The translations under genes were made by a program, and so were the position numbers. From the NCBI RefSeq assembly GCF_900101685.1, contig NZ_FMZZ01000002.1, forward strand, positions 248,001 to 312,000: DNA of 64,000 nt. Direction: 5' to 3'. Within the stretch, counting starts at the first letter, position 1. Every line of letters begins with the position of its first letter. This stretch comes from Actinokineospora iranica (lineage in GTDB: Bacteria; Actinomycetota; Actinomycetes; Mycobacteriales; Pseudonocardiaceae). Below, piece by piece: positions 17,459-25,761 of this stretch. Below the pieces are notes generated by a model. The model was not told the origin of the DNA and did no database searches. It saw nothing but the letters and a program-made list of their open reading frames with translations.

Positions 17459-18220
17459 GTGGCAGGCACGAGTGGTCGGAAGCCCCCGGGGGCGCCGAAG
17501 AGGAAGCCCTTGGCGAGCGGCAACGTGCGCGGTTTCCCCGACCTGGACCAGACGCCCGACGGCGCCGAGTTGCCGCTGCGCCAGCGCCAGGTGCTGGAGG
17601 TCATCCGCTCCTGGGTGCAGCGTTTCGGCTATCCGCCCAGCGTCCGGGAGATCGGCGAGGCGGTCGGCCTGACATCCACGTCGTCGGTCGCCTACCAGCT
17701 GCGCGCGCTGGAGGAGAAGGGCTATCTGCGGCGCGACCCGAATCGCCCGCGCGCCATCGGCGTGCTCCCGGTCGACGCGACGCCCGCCCAGCTGCGCGGC
17801 GAGCAGGTCGCCCCGGTGATCATCGAGCAGGTCGACCAGGGGCCCCAGCCGACCTACGTCCCGGTTCTCGGCCGGATCGCCGCGGGTGGGCCGATCCTGG
17901 CCGAGCAGGCGGTGGAGGAAGTGTTCCCGCTGCCCAAGGAGCTGGTCGGCGAGGGCTCGCTGTTCATGCTCAAGGTCGCGGGCGACTCGATGATCGACGC
18001 GGCCATCGCCGACGGCGACTGGGTCGTCGTGCGCCAGCAGCCCACGGCGGACAACGGCGAGATCGTCGCGGCGATGATCGATGGCGAGGCCACGGTGAAG
18101 ACGTTCAAGCGCCGCGACGGGCATGTGTGGCTGCTGCCGCACAACGACGCCTACGAGCCGATTCCCGGCGACGAGGCCACCATCCTGGGCAAGGTCGTCG
18201 CGGTCCTGCGCAGGCTCTGA
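17459..18220 (+). CDS. lexA: SOS repressor LexA
   Basis: A 253-residue S24-family repressor-peptidase. The N-terminal winged helix-turn-helix ([44 protein letters not shown]) binds SOS boxes. The Ala-Gly self-cleavage site lies in GRIAAGGP (about residue 141). The catalytic dyad is Ser about 177 (AGDSM) and Lys about 214 (ATVKTFK). RecA filaments trigger cleavage. The GTG start at 17459 gives a basic ~25-residue extension common in actinobacteria. It is divergent from the chiZ-like gene; two LexA-type boxes lie between them. Confidence 0.97.
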   Translation: MAGTSGRKPPGAPKRKPLASGNVRGFPDLDQTPDGAELPLRQRQVLEVIRSWVQRFGYPPSVREIGEAVGLTSTSSVAYQLRALEEKGYLRRDPNRPRAIGVLPVDATPAQLRGEQVAPVIIEQVDQGPQPTYVPVLGRIAAGGPILAEQAVEEVFPLPKELVGEGSLFMLKVAGDSMIDAAIADGDWVVVRQQPTADNGEIVAAMIDGEATVKTFKRRDGHVWLLPHNDAYEPIPGDEATILGKVVAVLRRL

Positions 18221-18231
18221 CCGCGGGCACG

Positions 18232-18266
18232 CCGCGCGGCCGGGTCAGGACCTCCTGGCCGCGCGG
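18232..18266. terminator. Bidirectional terminator-like hairpin after lexA
   Basis: A perfect 10-bp GC stem (18,232-18,241 with 18,257-18,266) around a 15-nt loop starts 12 bp after the lexA stop and overlaps the 3' end of the convergent gene. There is no clear T-run, as is common in high-GC genomes. Confidence 0.6.
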
Positions 18267-19282
18267 CGGTGCATGACCAGCAGCACCGCGCCCACCGCGG
18301 CGACGGTGAATCCGATGGCGGGAAGCGTGGACAGGCCGCCCGCGTTGTCGGCGGCGGCAGGCGCGGCCGCGCCCCCGGGCCGTGCCGCGTCGTCGCGCGT
18401 GTCCTTGTGCGCCGCGGCAGGCGCCAGCAGCGCGGCCGCTCCCTTGACCACGCGGATCGGCGTCCCCACCCCCTCGGACGCGGAGACCAGCGTCCCGTCC
18501 GGTTCCAGCGCCACCGCTTCGCCCTGCGGCTCGTTGGGCAGCGGCACGCGCACGGCCTCCCGCTTGAGCGCCGCGACGACGTCTCCGTCGGGAGCCGAGT
18601 AGAGGTAGGCGTCGGTGTAGGTGCGCAGAGCGACGACTTTGCCGTCCGCGCTTACCGAGCCGCCGGTAACCACAACGGATCCGATCGCCGAGCTGATCGG
18701 GCCGCCTTGTGTGTCCGTGCTGCTGAACTGGATCGACGCGACGTTCTCCAACGCGGTCGGGCCCGGGGCGACCAGACCGGCGACCGGCCGGTACACGTCG
18801 GCTCTGCCGAACGGACTCTTGGTCACCAGGTAAGGCGTGCCATTCTTGTCGAGCAGCAACGCTTCGGTGTCGTGCGGACCGTCCGGGTAGGTCAACCGGA
18901 AGAGGGTGCTCTTTCCCGTCGGCGTGAGCGCGATAAGAGCGACTGTGGCCCGCTTCTTGTCGTTGTCGCCGGTGTCGGCGAGCCAGAATGTGCCGTCAGC
19001 GCCGCGCGCGAGGTCTTCGACGTCGAACGGGTCGGTGGGACCGTTGATCACCTTCTCCACCGCGCAGTCCTTGGTGAGGACGTAGACGCTGGATTTGGTG
19101 CCGCCGTCGTTGACCGCGTACCAGCGCTCCCCGTCCGCGACCAGCCCGGACAGCTCACCGAGCCGCTTGTCTGCCACCGTGCAGGCGTCGGAAGGTGCTT
19201 TCGGCTGCGCGGCCACCCCGGCCGCACCCACCAGACTCAGCCCGACGACGAGCGCCGCGGTCGCCAACGCTCGCACTGGCAC
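18245..19282 (-). CDS. Secreted or cell-wall beta-propeller-like protein (Rv2721c-like)
   Basis: A 345-residue protein with a signal peptide (about residues 1-26, ending AGVAAQ), a long extracytoplasmic domain with repeated propeller-like strands (LGELSGLVADGERWYAVNDGG, DVEDLARGADGTFWLADTGDN, ALEPDGTLVSASEGVG), an Ala/Pro-rich spacer and a C-terminal membrane anchor (LPAIGFTVAAVGAVLLVMH) followed by RRAARR. The arrangement is that of a membrane-tethered exported protein. The domain resembles esterase-like/phytase-like propellers, but no catalytic residues can be assigned. Rv2721c, an exported protein near lexA in mycobacteria, has the same position. It is convergent with lexA. Confidence 0.8.
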   Translation of the reverse strand: MPVRALATAALVVGLSLVGAAGVAAQPKAPSDACTVADKRLGELSGLVADGERWYAVNDGGTKSSVYVLTKDCAVEKVINGPTDPFDVEDLARGADGTFWLADTGDNDKKRATVALIALTPTGKSTLFRLTYPDGPHDTEALLLDKNGTPYLVTKSPFGRADVYRPVAGLVAPGPTALENVASIQFSSTDTQGGPISSAIGSVVVTGGSVSADGKVVALRTYTDAYLYSAPDGDVVAALKREAVRVPLPNEPQGEAVALEPDGTLVSASEGVGTPIRVVKGAAALLAPAAAHKDTRDDAARPGGAAAPAAADNAGGLSTLPAIGFTVAAVGAVLLVMHRRAARRS

Positions 19283-19379
19283 CTTCCTTCCTCAGCCTTC
19301 TCCACCCACGGTAGCCGTACGAAGGCCGTCATGAGGGCAGACGTGTGCCAGCGCCTCGCGTTCACCCACAAGTGCCACA

Positions 19380-19415
19380 ACGGCCCCGGTGAGACCGAGA
19401 TCCCAACGGGGCCGT
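19380..19415 (-). terminator. Terminator hairpin downstream of hflX
   Basis: A 9-bp perfect stem (ACGGCCCCG at 19,380 pairing with CGGGGCCGT at 19,407) with an 18-nt loop, 15 bp past the hflX stop on the reverse strand. Confidence 0.6.
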
Positions 19416-19430
19416 GCGTGGTCGTTCAGG

Positions 19431-20882
19431 TCAGGCGGAGGTGCCGTTGACGGCGAAGACCTCCAGCACGCCCGCCAGATCGGGGTTGACCCGGGCCCGC
19501 AGCTGCGTGCCCGCCTCGGTGTGCTCCTCGGTCAGGATCTCGCCCTCGCGGTGCACGCGGGCGACCAGTTCGCCGCGCGCGTAGGGCACGAGCACGTCGA
19601 CCTCCTGTTCGGGCCGGGGCAGCAGCTCCCCGATCCGCTCGCGCAGCGCCTCGATGCCCGCTCCGGTGTGCGCGGAGACGAACACCGCGCCCGGCAGCAG
19701 ATGGCGCAGCCGGGCCAGCGCGAGCTCGCTCGCCGCGTCGACCTTGTTGACCACCACCAGTTCGGGCGGCATCCGCACGTCGCGGCGGTGGCCGATCTCG
19801 TTGAGCACCTCGCGCACGGCCGTCACCTGCCACTCCGGCATCGGGTCGGCGCCGTCCACCACGTGCACCACCAGGTCGGCGTCGGCGACCTCGTCCAGGG
19901 TGGACCGGAACGCCTCGACGAGCTGGTGCGGAAGGTGCCGAACGAACCCGACCGTGTCGGTGAGGGTGTAGGTGTGGCCCTCCGGCGTCTCGCTGCGGCG
20001 GGTGGTGGCGTCCAGGGTCGCGAACAGCGCGTCCTCGACCAGCACACCCGCGCCCGTCAGCGCGTTGAGCAGGCTCGACTTCCCGGCGTTGGTGTAGCCC
20101 GCGATCGCGACGCTGGGCACCGAGTTCGTCACCCGGCGGCCGCGCTTGGTGTCGCGGACCGTGCCCATCCCCTTGATCTCCTTGCGGAGCTTGGAGATCT
20201 TCGCGCGGATACGCCTGCGGTCGGTCTCCAGCTTCGTCTCACCGGGACCACGCAGACCCACGCCGCCGTTGCCGCCGCCCGCCCGGCCACCGGCCTGCCG
20301 GGAGAGCGTCTCGCCCCAGCCGCGCAGGCGCGGCAGCAGGTACTGCAGCTGCGCCAGCTCGACCTGGGACTTGCCCTCCCTGGACCGCGCGTGCTGGGCG
20401 AAGATGTCCAGGATCAGCGCCGTCCGGTCGATGACCTTGACCTTGAGCCGGGCCTCCAGCTGCTGCAACTGCGAAGGCGACAGCTCGCCGTCGCAGATGA
20501 CCGTGTCGGCGCCGGTCGCGCGCACGATGTCCAGCAGCTCGTTGACCTTGCCTGAGCCGATGTAGGTCGCCGGATCCGGCCGGTCCCGCCGCTGCACGAG
20601 GCCCTCCAGGACCTCGGAGCCCGCCGTCTCGGCCAGCCGCGCCAGCTCGGTGAGCGACGCCTCGGACTCCAGCGCGGACCCCTCGGTCCACACCCCGACC
20701 AAGACGACCCGCTCCAGCCGCAACCGGCGGTACTCGACCTCGGTGACGTCCTGGAGCTCAGTGGACAAACCTGCCACGCGGCGTAGGTACGACCGCTCTT
20801 CCAGCTCGAGTTCACCGAGGGAGAGCTCAGCCGGATCGGTCATCGCGCCGTGGTAACCCTGCTGAGTGTATTCCTCTGTCAC
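19431..20882 (-). CDS. hflX: Ribosome-associated GTPase HflX
   Basis: About 480 residues. The N-terminal HflX domain (RRLRLERVVLVGVWTEG, GSGKVNELLDIVRATGADTVICDGELSPSQLQ) is followed by the Gly-rich joint (GGRAGGGNGGVGLRGPGETKLETDRR) and the G domain: G1 GYTNAGKSS, G3 DTVGF, G4 NKVD. HflX binds ribosomes and rescues stalled or heat-damaged ones. The start is uncertain: GTG 20882 has a GAAGGA about 12 bp upstream; ATG 20843 and ATG 20948 are also in frame. Its place between lexA and dapF matches Rv2725c in mycobacteria. Confidence 0.95.
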   Translation of the reverse strand: MTEEYTQQGYHGAMTDPAELSLGELELEERSYLRRVAGLSTELQDVTEVEYRRLRLERVVLVGVWTEGSALESEASLTELARLAETAGSEVLEGLVQRRDRPDPATYIGSGKVNELLDIVRATGADTVICDGELSPSQLQQLEARLKVKVIDRTALILDIFAQHARSREGKSQVELAQLQYLLPRLRGWGETLSRQAGGRAGGGNGGVGLRGPGETKLETDRRRIRAKISKLRKEIKGMGTVRDTKRGRRVTNSVPSVAIAGYTNAGKSSLLNALTGAGVLVEDALFATLDATTRRSETPEGHTYTLTDTVGFVRHLPHQLVEAFRSTLDEVADADLVVHVVDGADPMPEWQVTAVREVLNEIGHRRDVRMPPELVVVNKVDAASELALARLRHLLPGAVFVSAHTGAGIEALRERIGELLPRPEQEVDVLVPYARGELVARVHREGEILTEEHTEAGTQLRARVNPDLAGVLEVFAVNGTSA

Positions 20883-20980
20883 CTGGTGAACCCGTCCTTC
20901 GTGTAGTTGCGAAATACTCGGCACCCCTTCGGTGTCCGGTGCTGCCATCGTCGCATGTTGTAGCGATCAATTCGACCCGG

Positions 20981-21496
20981 TTATTCCCCCGGATACCACG
21001 CGAGGTAGATGGCGGTGCGCTCGGCATCCGGTCGCGGCGGCCGCCGGGCGTACTCGTCGAGCAGGGCGCCCATCCGGTCGAGCAGCTCCGCCCGGCTCGC
21101 CTCGTCGACCTGCACGACCAGGCGCGACTGGTTCACCTTCGACAGGCCTGCCTCGGTCACATCGCTCAGGTAGGCCTGCAGCATCGCTTCGGCAAGCTCG
21201 ATTCGCTCGCCGCGCCGGTAGTCCAATCCCCAGGACAACCCGGTCGAGCGATACGGAATCTCCTTCGCGCCCCGATTGCCCCGGCGTTCCGGTTCCGCGA
21301 CCAGGAATCCGGCCGCGACCAGCTTGCGCACGTGGTGCAGCGTCGTCGCGGGGTCTTTCCCCAGGCGCTGGGCGATCTCCTTGTTCGTCAGGGGTCTCTG
21401 GTAGGTCAATCGGATGATCCTCAGCCGGATCGCGGATCCCAGCGCCTCCAACTCCACCTGGGTAGCGGGACGACCGTCGTCTCGGGCTTCGCTCAC
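20981..21496 (-). CDS. ArsR-like winged-helix transcriptional regulator
   Basis: A 171-residue protein with an N-terminal winged helix: LGSAIRLRIIRLTYQRPLTNKEIAQRLGKDPATTLHHVRKLVAAGFL (about residues 20-66), the ArsR/HTH_20 pattern. The C-terminal ~100 residues are helical (YRSTGLSWGLDY, EAMLQAYLSDVTEAG) and may sense a ligand; no metal-binding cysteine pair is present. It is divergent from the MFS exporter gene, with two perfect inverted repeats in the ~65-bp gap, so it very probably controls that transporter. Confidence 0.85.
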   Translation of the reverse strand: MSEARDDGRPATQVELEALGSAIRLRIIRLTYQRPLTNKEIAQRLGKDPATTLHHVRKLVAAGFLVAEPERRGNRGAKEIPYRSTGLSWGLDYRRGERIELAEAMLQAYLSDVTEAGLSKVNQSRLVVQVDEASRAELLDRMGALLDEYARRPPRPDAERTAIYLAWYPGE

Positions 21497-21512
21497 CCCT
21501 TCAGCCTAAGCC

Positions 21513-21552
21513 TGTGGACAAACTGATTGACAGTTTCCAATCACTGGGTGAT
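21513..21552. promoter_or_regulatory. Shared regulator/exporter control region with two dyads
   Basis: The gap between the divergent regulator and MFS genes holds AAACTG-ATTGA-CAGTTT (21,520-21,536; perfect 6-bp arms) and ATCAC-TGG-GTGAT (21,540-21,552; perfect 5-bp arms). A TTGACA -35-like hexamer (21,527-21,532) lies inside the first dyad. A DnaA-box-like TGTGGACAA (21,513-21,521) overlaps its left edge. The dyads are the likely operators of the ArsR-like protein. Confidence 0.55.
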
Positions 21553-21561
21553 CCTCGAGGG

Positions 21562-22788
21562 GTGACCACAGCACTGTGCTCCCATCCCGGCTTCCGCAAG
21601 CTCTGGGCTGGCGACACGATCGCCCAGTTCGGCACGGCGGTCGGCGCCATCGTGCTGCCGCTGCTCGCGGTGGCCGTCCTCGACGTGTCGTCGGGCGAGA
21701 TGGGCCTGCTCATGGCGGCGGAGTCGGCCGCGTTCCTGCTGATCGGCCTGCCCGCGGGCGCCTGGGTCGACCGGGTGCGGCGCAGGCCGCTGATGATCCG
21801 GATGGACCTGGCGCGGGCGGCGCTGCTGCTCAGCCTCCCGATCGCGGGCTGGTTCGGTGTGCTGTCGCTGCCGCAGCTGGTGGTCGTGGCGCTGCTGGTC
21901 GGCGCGTGCACGGTGTTCTTCGACATCGGCTACCAGTCGTACCTGCCGTCCCTGGTCGGGCGGGAGCACCTGATGGAGGGCAACGCGAAGCTGCAAGCGA
22001 GCCACTCGGCGGCCCGGTTCGCGGGCCCGGCCATCGGCGGCGGGCTGACCCAACTCGTGGGCGCGGCGACAGCCCTGGTGAGCACGGGCGTGGGCTACCT
22101 GGCGTCGGCGCTGTTCCTGTCCCGCATCAGGGCAGAGGAACCGCCGCCCGTGCGCGCGGAGAAGCCGAACCTGCGCGCCGAGGTGACCGAGGGCCTGCGG
22201 TTCGTGTTCTCCGAGCGGAGCCTGCGGGCGATCGTGTCCTGCACCGCCACGTGGAACCTGTTCTTCGGCGTCCAGAGCGCGGTGTTCGTGCTGTTCCTGG
22301 TCCGCACGGTCGGCCTGACCGAAGCCGTTGTCGGCCTGGTCATGGCCCTGACAAGCGTGGGCGGCATCCTCGGCGCGGTCTTGTCAGCGCGGGTGATCCG
22401 CCTCGTGGGCCAAGCCCGGGCGATCTGGCTGGTCCCGTTGGCAGGCTCCCCCTTCGGCATCCTGATCCCGCTGGCCCGCCCGGGCTGGCCGGTCGGTCTC
22501 CTGGTCCTGGGCCTCCTGGTGTTCAGCTTCGCGAGCGTGGTCTACAACGTCGCCCAGGTCAGCTTCCGCCAGGCGATCTGCCCGGACCACCTGCTCGGCC
22601 GCATGAACGCCAACGTCCGCTTCATCGTCTTCGGCACCCTGCCCCTGGGCGCGCTCGCGGGCGGCGCGCTCGGCGAGTGGGTCGGCGTCCGCGCCACCTG
22701 TGGGTGTCCGTGGCGGGCTGGCTCGTGGCTTCCTTCTGGGTGGTGTTCTCGCCCTTGCGCACCATGCGAGACACCCCCACTCGATTAG
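21562..22788 (+). CDS. MFS transporter (drug-exporter type), C-terminus altered by a frameshift
   Basis: About 408 residues with some 11-12 membrane segments and the MFS loop motif GAWVDRVRRRPLMI between helices 2 and 3; LAVAVLDVSSGEMGLLMAAESAAFLLIGLP is typical of macrolide-efflux-like exporters. The start is taken as GTG 21562, not GTG 21514, because the longer start would place coding over two operator-like dyads. Near 22,697 the frame changes: this frame ends in a Cys/Trp-rich tail, while the +1 frame continues with WVSVAGWLVASFWVVFSPL, the expected last helix, to a stop at 22,808. One lost C in a CCC run would explain it. The protein may be damaged, or the base may be a sequencing error. 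Confidence 0.8.
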   Translation: MTTALCSHPGFRKLWAGDTIAQFGTAVGAIVLPLLAVAVLDVSSGEMGLLMAAESAAFLLIGLPAGAWVDRVRRRPLMIRMDLARAALLLSLPIAGWFGVLSLPQLVVVALLVGACTVFFDIGYQSYLPSLVGREHLMEGNAKLQASHSAARFAGPAIGGGLTQLVGAATALVSTGVGYLASALFLSRIRAEEPPPVRAEKPNLRAEVTEGLRFVFSERSLRAIVSCTATWNLFFGVQSAVFVLFLVRTVGLTEAVVGLVMALTSVGGILGAVLSARVIRLVGQARAIWLVPLAGSPFGILIPLARPGWPVGLLVLGLLVFSFASVVYNVAQVSFRQAICPDHLLGRMNANVRFIVFGTLPLGALAGGALGEWVGVRATCGCPWRAGSWLPSGWCSRPCAPCETPPLD

Positions 22789-22886
22789 GGACGGTCCCGC
22801 AGTCCTGACGAGACCGCACTCCTCGGAGCACGCTGCGCACGGCGATTGCCGGGCGGACGTGAGGCACAGCCGGACACGGGCGCCGG

Positions 22887-23723
22887 TCAGGCGTGGGCGT
22901 GCCACCAGTCCTGGTCGAGTTCGCCGCGTGCGACGAACACCGCTGGGCCGGTCAAGGTGCTGGTGTCCGGGCCGATGGTGACGCGCACGCTGCCGCCGGG
23001 CACGTGGACGACCGATTCCCCGGTGGTCGCGCCCTGGCTGGCGAGCGCACCCGCGACGGCGGCGACAGTGCCGGTCCCGCAGGAGCGGGTCTCGCCGACA
23101 CCGCGCTCGTGGACGCGCATGCGAATCTCGGCGGGGGCGACGAGTTCGATGAACTCGATGTTGACGCCGTGGGGGAAGACAGCGGGGTCGTAGGCGGGCT
23201 GCTCGGTCAGGTCGAGGGCGTCGATCGGCGCCCCGGCCACGACGCAGGCCAGGTGCGGGTTGCCGACGTCGACGCCGAGGCCCTCGAACACCGCGCCCGC
23301 CACGGTCGTCGTGAAACGGCCGGTGCGGCGCACCTGGCCCATGTCCACGGTGACCGAGCCGTCCGGGCGCACCGTGACGGGCCGCACGCCCGCGCGGGTG
23401 CCGACCGGGAACTCCGCCGCCTCGACCAACCCTGCGTCGGAGAGGTACCGAGCGAAGACCCGCACTCCGTTGCCGCACATCTCCGCGATGGAGCCGTCAG
23501 CGTTTCGGTAGTCCATGAACCACACGTCGCCGTCGATATCGGCGGGCGCGTCGGGCAGCGCTTTGCTCCGCACGACCCGCAGCACCCCGTCGGCGCCGAG
23601 GCCCCGGCGCCGGTCGCACAGCGCGCGAACCCGCCCGTCGGTCAGATCCAGGTCACCATCCGGGTCGGGCAGCACCACGAAGTCGTTCTCCGTGCCATGC
23701 CCCTTGAGAAACGCGATCGCCAC
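22887..23723 (-). CDS. dapF: Diaminopimelate epimerase DapF
   Basis: A 278-residue enzyme converting LL- to meso-diaminopimelate for peptidoglycan and lysine synthesis. Both catalytic cysteines are present, in MCGNGVRVFARYL and RSCGTGTVAA. GHGTENDFVV at the start and NPHLACVV are family hallmarks. The length is normal. Its place between hflX and miaA matches Rv2726c in mycobacteria. ATG 23723 is the only start that keeps the conserved N-terminus. Confidence 0.97.
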   Translation of the reverse strand: MAIAFLKGHGTENDFVVLPDPDGDLDLTDGRVRALCDRRRGLGADGVLRVVRSKALPDAPADIDGDVWFMDYRNADGSIAEMCGNGVRVFARYLSDAGLVEAAEFPVGTRAGVRPVTVRPDGSVTVDMGQVRRTGRFTTTVAGAVFEGLGVDVGNPHLACVVAGAPIDALDLTEQPAYDPAVFPHGVNIEFIELVAPAEIRMRVHERGVGETRSCGTGTVAAVAGALASQGATTGESVVHVPGGSVRVTIGPDTSTLTGPAVFVARGELDQDWWHAHA

Positions 23724-23766
23724 GCCCCAAGGCTACGGCCGCCCGACCCCGGCGACGCGGGCAGCC

Positions 23767-23792
23767 ATTCCCAGCGCACATTCCCAGCGCAC
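23767..23792. repeat. Exact 13-bp tandem duplication between miaA and dapF
   Basis: ATTCCCAGCGCAC occurs twice head-to-tail in the 157-bp gap between the miaA stop and the dapF start. It looks like a slipped-strand duplication; no function is suggested. Confidence 0.8.
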
Positions 23793-23880
23793 CGGGTTCC
23801 GACATCGTGTGCCGCCGGGGCTTGCCGGGCAGGCGGCTTCGCTCAGAAAGCCCGCGGATCATGTGGAGGCAGAGCAGGTC

Positions 23881-24783
23881 CTAGGCGCGGGCGAGGGCGA
23901 GAGCCGCGTCGACCAGGTCCTCGCGGCTCGCGTCGAGCCAGGTGACGCGGCGGTCGCGGCGGAACCAGGAGCGCTGCCTGCGGACGAAGCGGCGGGTGGC
24001 GCGGGCGGTCTCGGCCGCCGCGGCGGCGAAGTCGTGGTCGGTGTCGAGGGCGGCGAGCACCTGCTGGTAACCCAGCGCCCGGGAAGCGGTTCGGCCCTCG
24101 CGCAGGCCCTGGTCGGCCAAAGCCCGGACCTCGTCGACCAGGCCTGCCGCGAACATTCGCTCCACCCGGAGGTCCACCCGGGTGTCCAGTTCTGCGGGTT
24201 CGCGGTCGATGCCGATCAGCGCCATCCCGTAGCGGGCCGGGCCGGGGCGGGGCATGGTCGCCGAGAACGGCCTGCCGGTCAGCTCGATGACCTCCAGTGC
24301 CCGCACGATGCGGCGGCCGTTGCCGACCAGGACCGTTTCGGCGGCCACCGGGTCCAGCCTGGCCAAACGCTCGTGCAGCGGGCCGGTGCCGACCTCGGCC
24401 AGTTCGGCTTCCAGGCGGGCGCGCACGGCCGGGTCGGTGCCGGGGAACTCGAGTTCGTCGACGACGGCTTGGACATACAGTCCCGACCCGCCGACGAGGA
24501 TCGGCGTCCGGCCGTGGGCGATCAGGTCTTCGATGACCTGGCGCGCGTGCCGCTGGTAGGCGGCGACCGAGGCGGTGTCGCGGACATCCAGCACATCGAG
24601 CAGGTGGTGCGGCACACCGCGCCGCTCGGCTTCGGTGATCTTCGCGGTGCCGATGTCCATACCTCGGTAAAGCTGCATGGCGTCGGCGTTGACCACCTCG
24701 CCGCCAAGCCGCTCGGCCAGGGCGACGCCGAGGTCGGACTTGCCGGTGGCGGTCGGGCCGACCACGGCGACCGGGCGGCTCAC
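23881..24783 (-). CDS. miaA: tRNA dimethylallyltransferase MiaA
   Basis: A 300-residue enzyme that prenylates A37 of tRNAs reading UNN codons. The P-loop GPTATGKS is at residues ~9-16. [19 protein letters not shown] and HLLDVLDV follow, then [20 protein letters not shown] and [15 protein letters not shown]. MiaB, further along in this window, carries out the next modification step. GTG 24783 is chosen because homology starts at once and it overlaps the upstream gene's stop by 4 bp (GTGA); the frame stays open upstream without homology. Confidence 0.96.
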   Translation of the reverse strand: MSRPVAVVGPTATGKSDLGVALAERLGGEVVNADAMQLYRGMDIGTAKITEAERRGVPHHLLDVLDVRDTASVAAYQRHARQVIEDLIAHGRTPILVGGSGLYVQAVVDELEFPGTDPAVRARLEAELAEVGTGPLHERLARLDPVAAETVLVGNGRRIVRALEVIELTGRPFSATMPRPGPARYGMALIGIDREPAELDTRVDLRVERMFAAGLVDEVRALADQGLREGRTASRALGYQQVLAALDTDHDFAAAAAETARATRRFVRRQRSWFRRDRRVTWLDASREDLVDAALALARA

Positions 24784-25526
24784 GCCGTCACCGGTTCCCA
24801 CTCGGCGACGTGGTACGCCACGCCGAACGGCACGAGCAGCCGCGCTCCCGCGCAGCGCCACGGGCGGCCGTCGGCGCGGACGGCTCCCGCCAGCACCTGC
24901 CACGGCGCGCGGCCCGCCGCGCCGAGGTCGGCCGCGAGTCGCGCGTCGAGGCCGAGCAGGCCGTCGAGGTCGGCGGCGGCCAGCGCTTCGGCGACCCGGC
25001 CGTCGAACGCGACGGCGCGGTCGTCGGGCCTGCCGACGGAACGCTCGCCGTGCCGGTGCGAGCCGTCGCCCAGCACGAGCAGGCCGACGGGGGCCTCACC
25101 CGCCAGTTCGGCCGCGATGCGCGCGCCCGCCGCGGCGCAGTCCTCGGACGGCAGATCCGCCGGAACCACGCGGACCGTCGCACGCCGGGCCGCCGTCCGG
25201 CCGCGCAGCCACCCGGCGACAAGCGCGGGCAGCGGCAGCGCCGGATCGGGGGAGGCAGTGTCGGCGTCGGTGTCGGTGTCGGTGTCGGAGCCGAGGGTCA
25301 CCCGCACGTCGACGCCGAAGCCGCGGAAGGTGCCCGCGGCGGGCGGTTCGATCCGGGCGTCCCGCTCACCCGCGCCGATGACGAACCAGTGGTCGGCCGC
25401 CGCGGTCAGCGACGTCGCCGCGGCGAGGCACGCGGCGCGCACCTCGGCCGCGTCCGGGTCGTCGCCGCCCACCAGTTCCGGCACCAGCAGGGGTGGGTGT
25501 GGCAGCACCGCGACACGGGAGATCAC
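24780..25526 (-). CDS. Class III extradiol dioxygenase (LigB)-like protein, Rv2728c-like
   Basis: A 248-residue protein with the start of the LigB/MEMO-like fold ([21 protein letters not shown], with the conserved His-Pro pair), GAGERDARI and [14 protein letters not shown], then [10 protein letters not shown]. True extradiol activity is unproven for this branch; several members are only structural relatives. It sits upstream of miaA with a 4-bp overlap, as Rv2728c does in mycobacteria, so the two are probably co-translated. GTG 25526 is preferred over the frame start at 25574 because homology begins there. A short hexamer repeat encodes Asp-Thr pairs (residues ~85-93). Confidence 0.85.
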   Translation of the reverse strand: MISRVAVLPHPPLLVPELVGGDDPDAAEVRAACLAAATSLTAAADHWFVIGAGERDARIEPPAAGTFRGFGVDVRVTLGSDTDTDTDADTASPDPALPLPALVAGWLRGRTAARRATVRVVPADLPSEDCAAAGARIAAELAGEAPVGLLVLGDGSHRHGERSVGRPDDRAVAFDGRVAEALAAADLDGLLGLDARLAADLGAAGRAPWQVLAGAVRADGRPWRCAGARLLVPFGVAYHVAEWEPVTA

Positions 25527-25613
25527 CGGGCTGAGATTACTGTCCGTCGAACAATCTTGGTTTTCACGACCCACGGATGGCGCTATTTACGGCACCATGA
25601 TGACCATCGCGGC

Positions 25614-25672
25614 CCTCGGAGTACCGAGGCGGCTTCTGACCTGTTTGAATGCGCGCGGGTACCAGAAGCCGC
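25614..25672 (+). ncRNA. Structured 5' leader of the DUF349 gene (two hairpins)
   Basis: A 6-bp hairpin with tetraloop (CCTCGG-AGTA-CCGAGG, 25,614-25,629) abuts a second stem of 10 perfect base pairs (GCGGCTTCTG at 25,629 with CAGAAGCCGC at 25,663; 24-nt loop). They end 90 bp before the DUF349 start. They could be a leader regulatory element, an attenuator or a small RNA. No known riboswitch class was recognised. Confidence 0.35.
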
Positions 25673-25761
25673 ACGGCCCGAGGGCTGTACGCACAGTGCT
25701 GGGCCCCGCGCGAGCGGGGCGCCCGTGGTGAACGCGGGCACGCAGGCAGGAGGAGCCGGCC

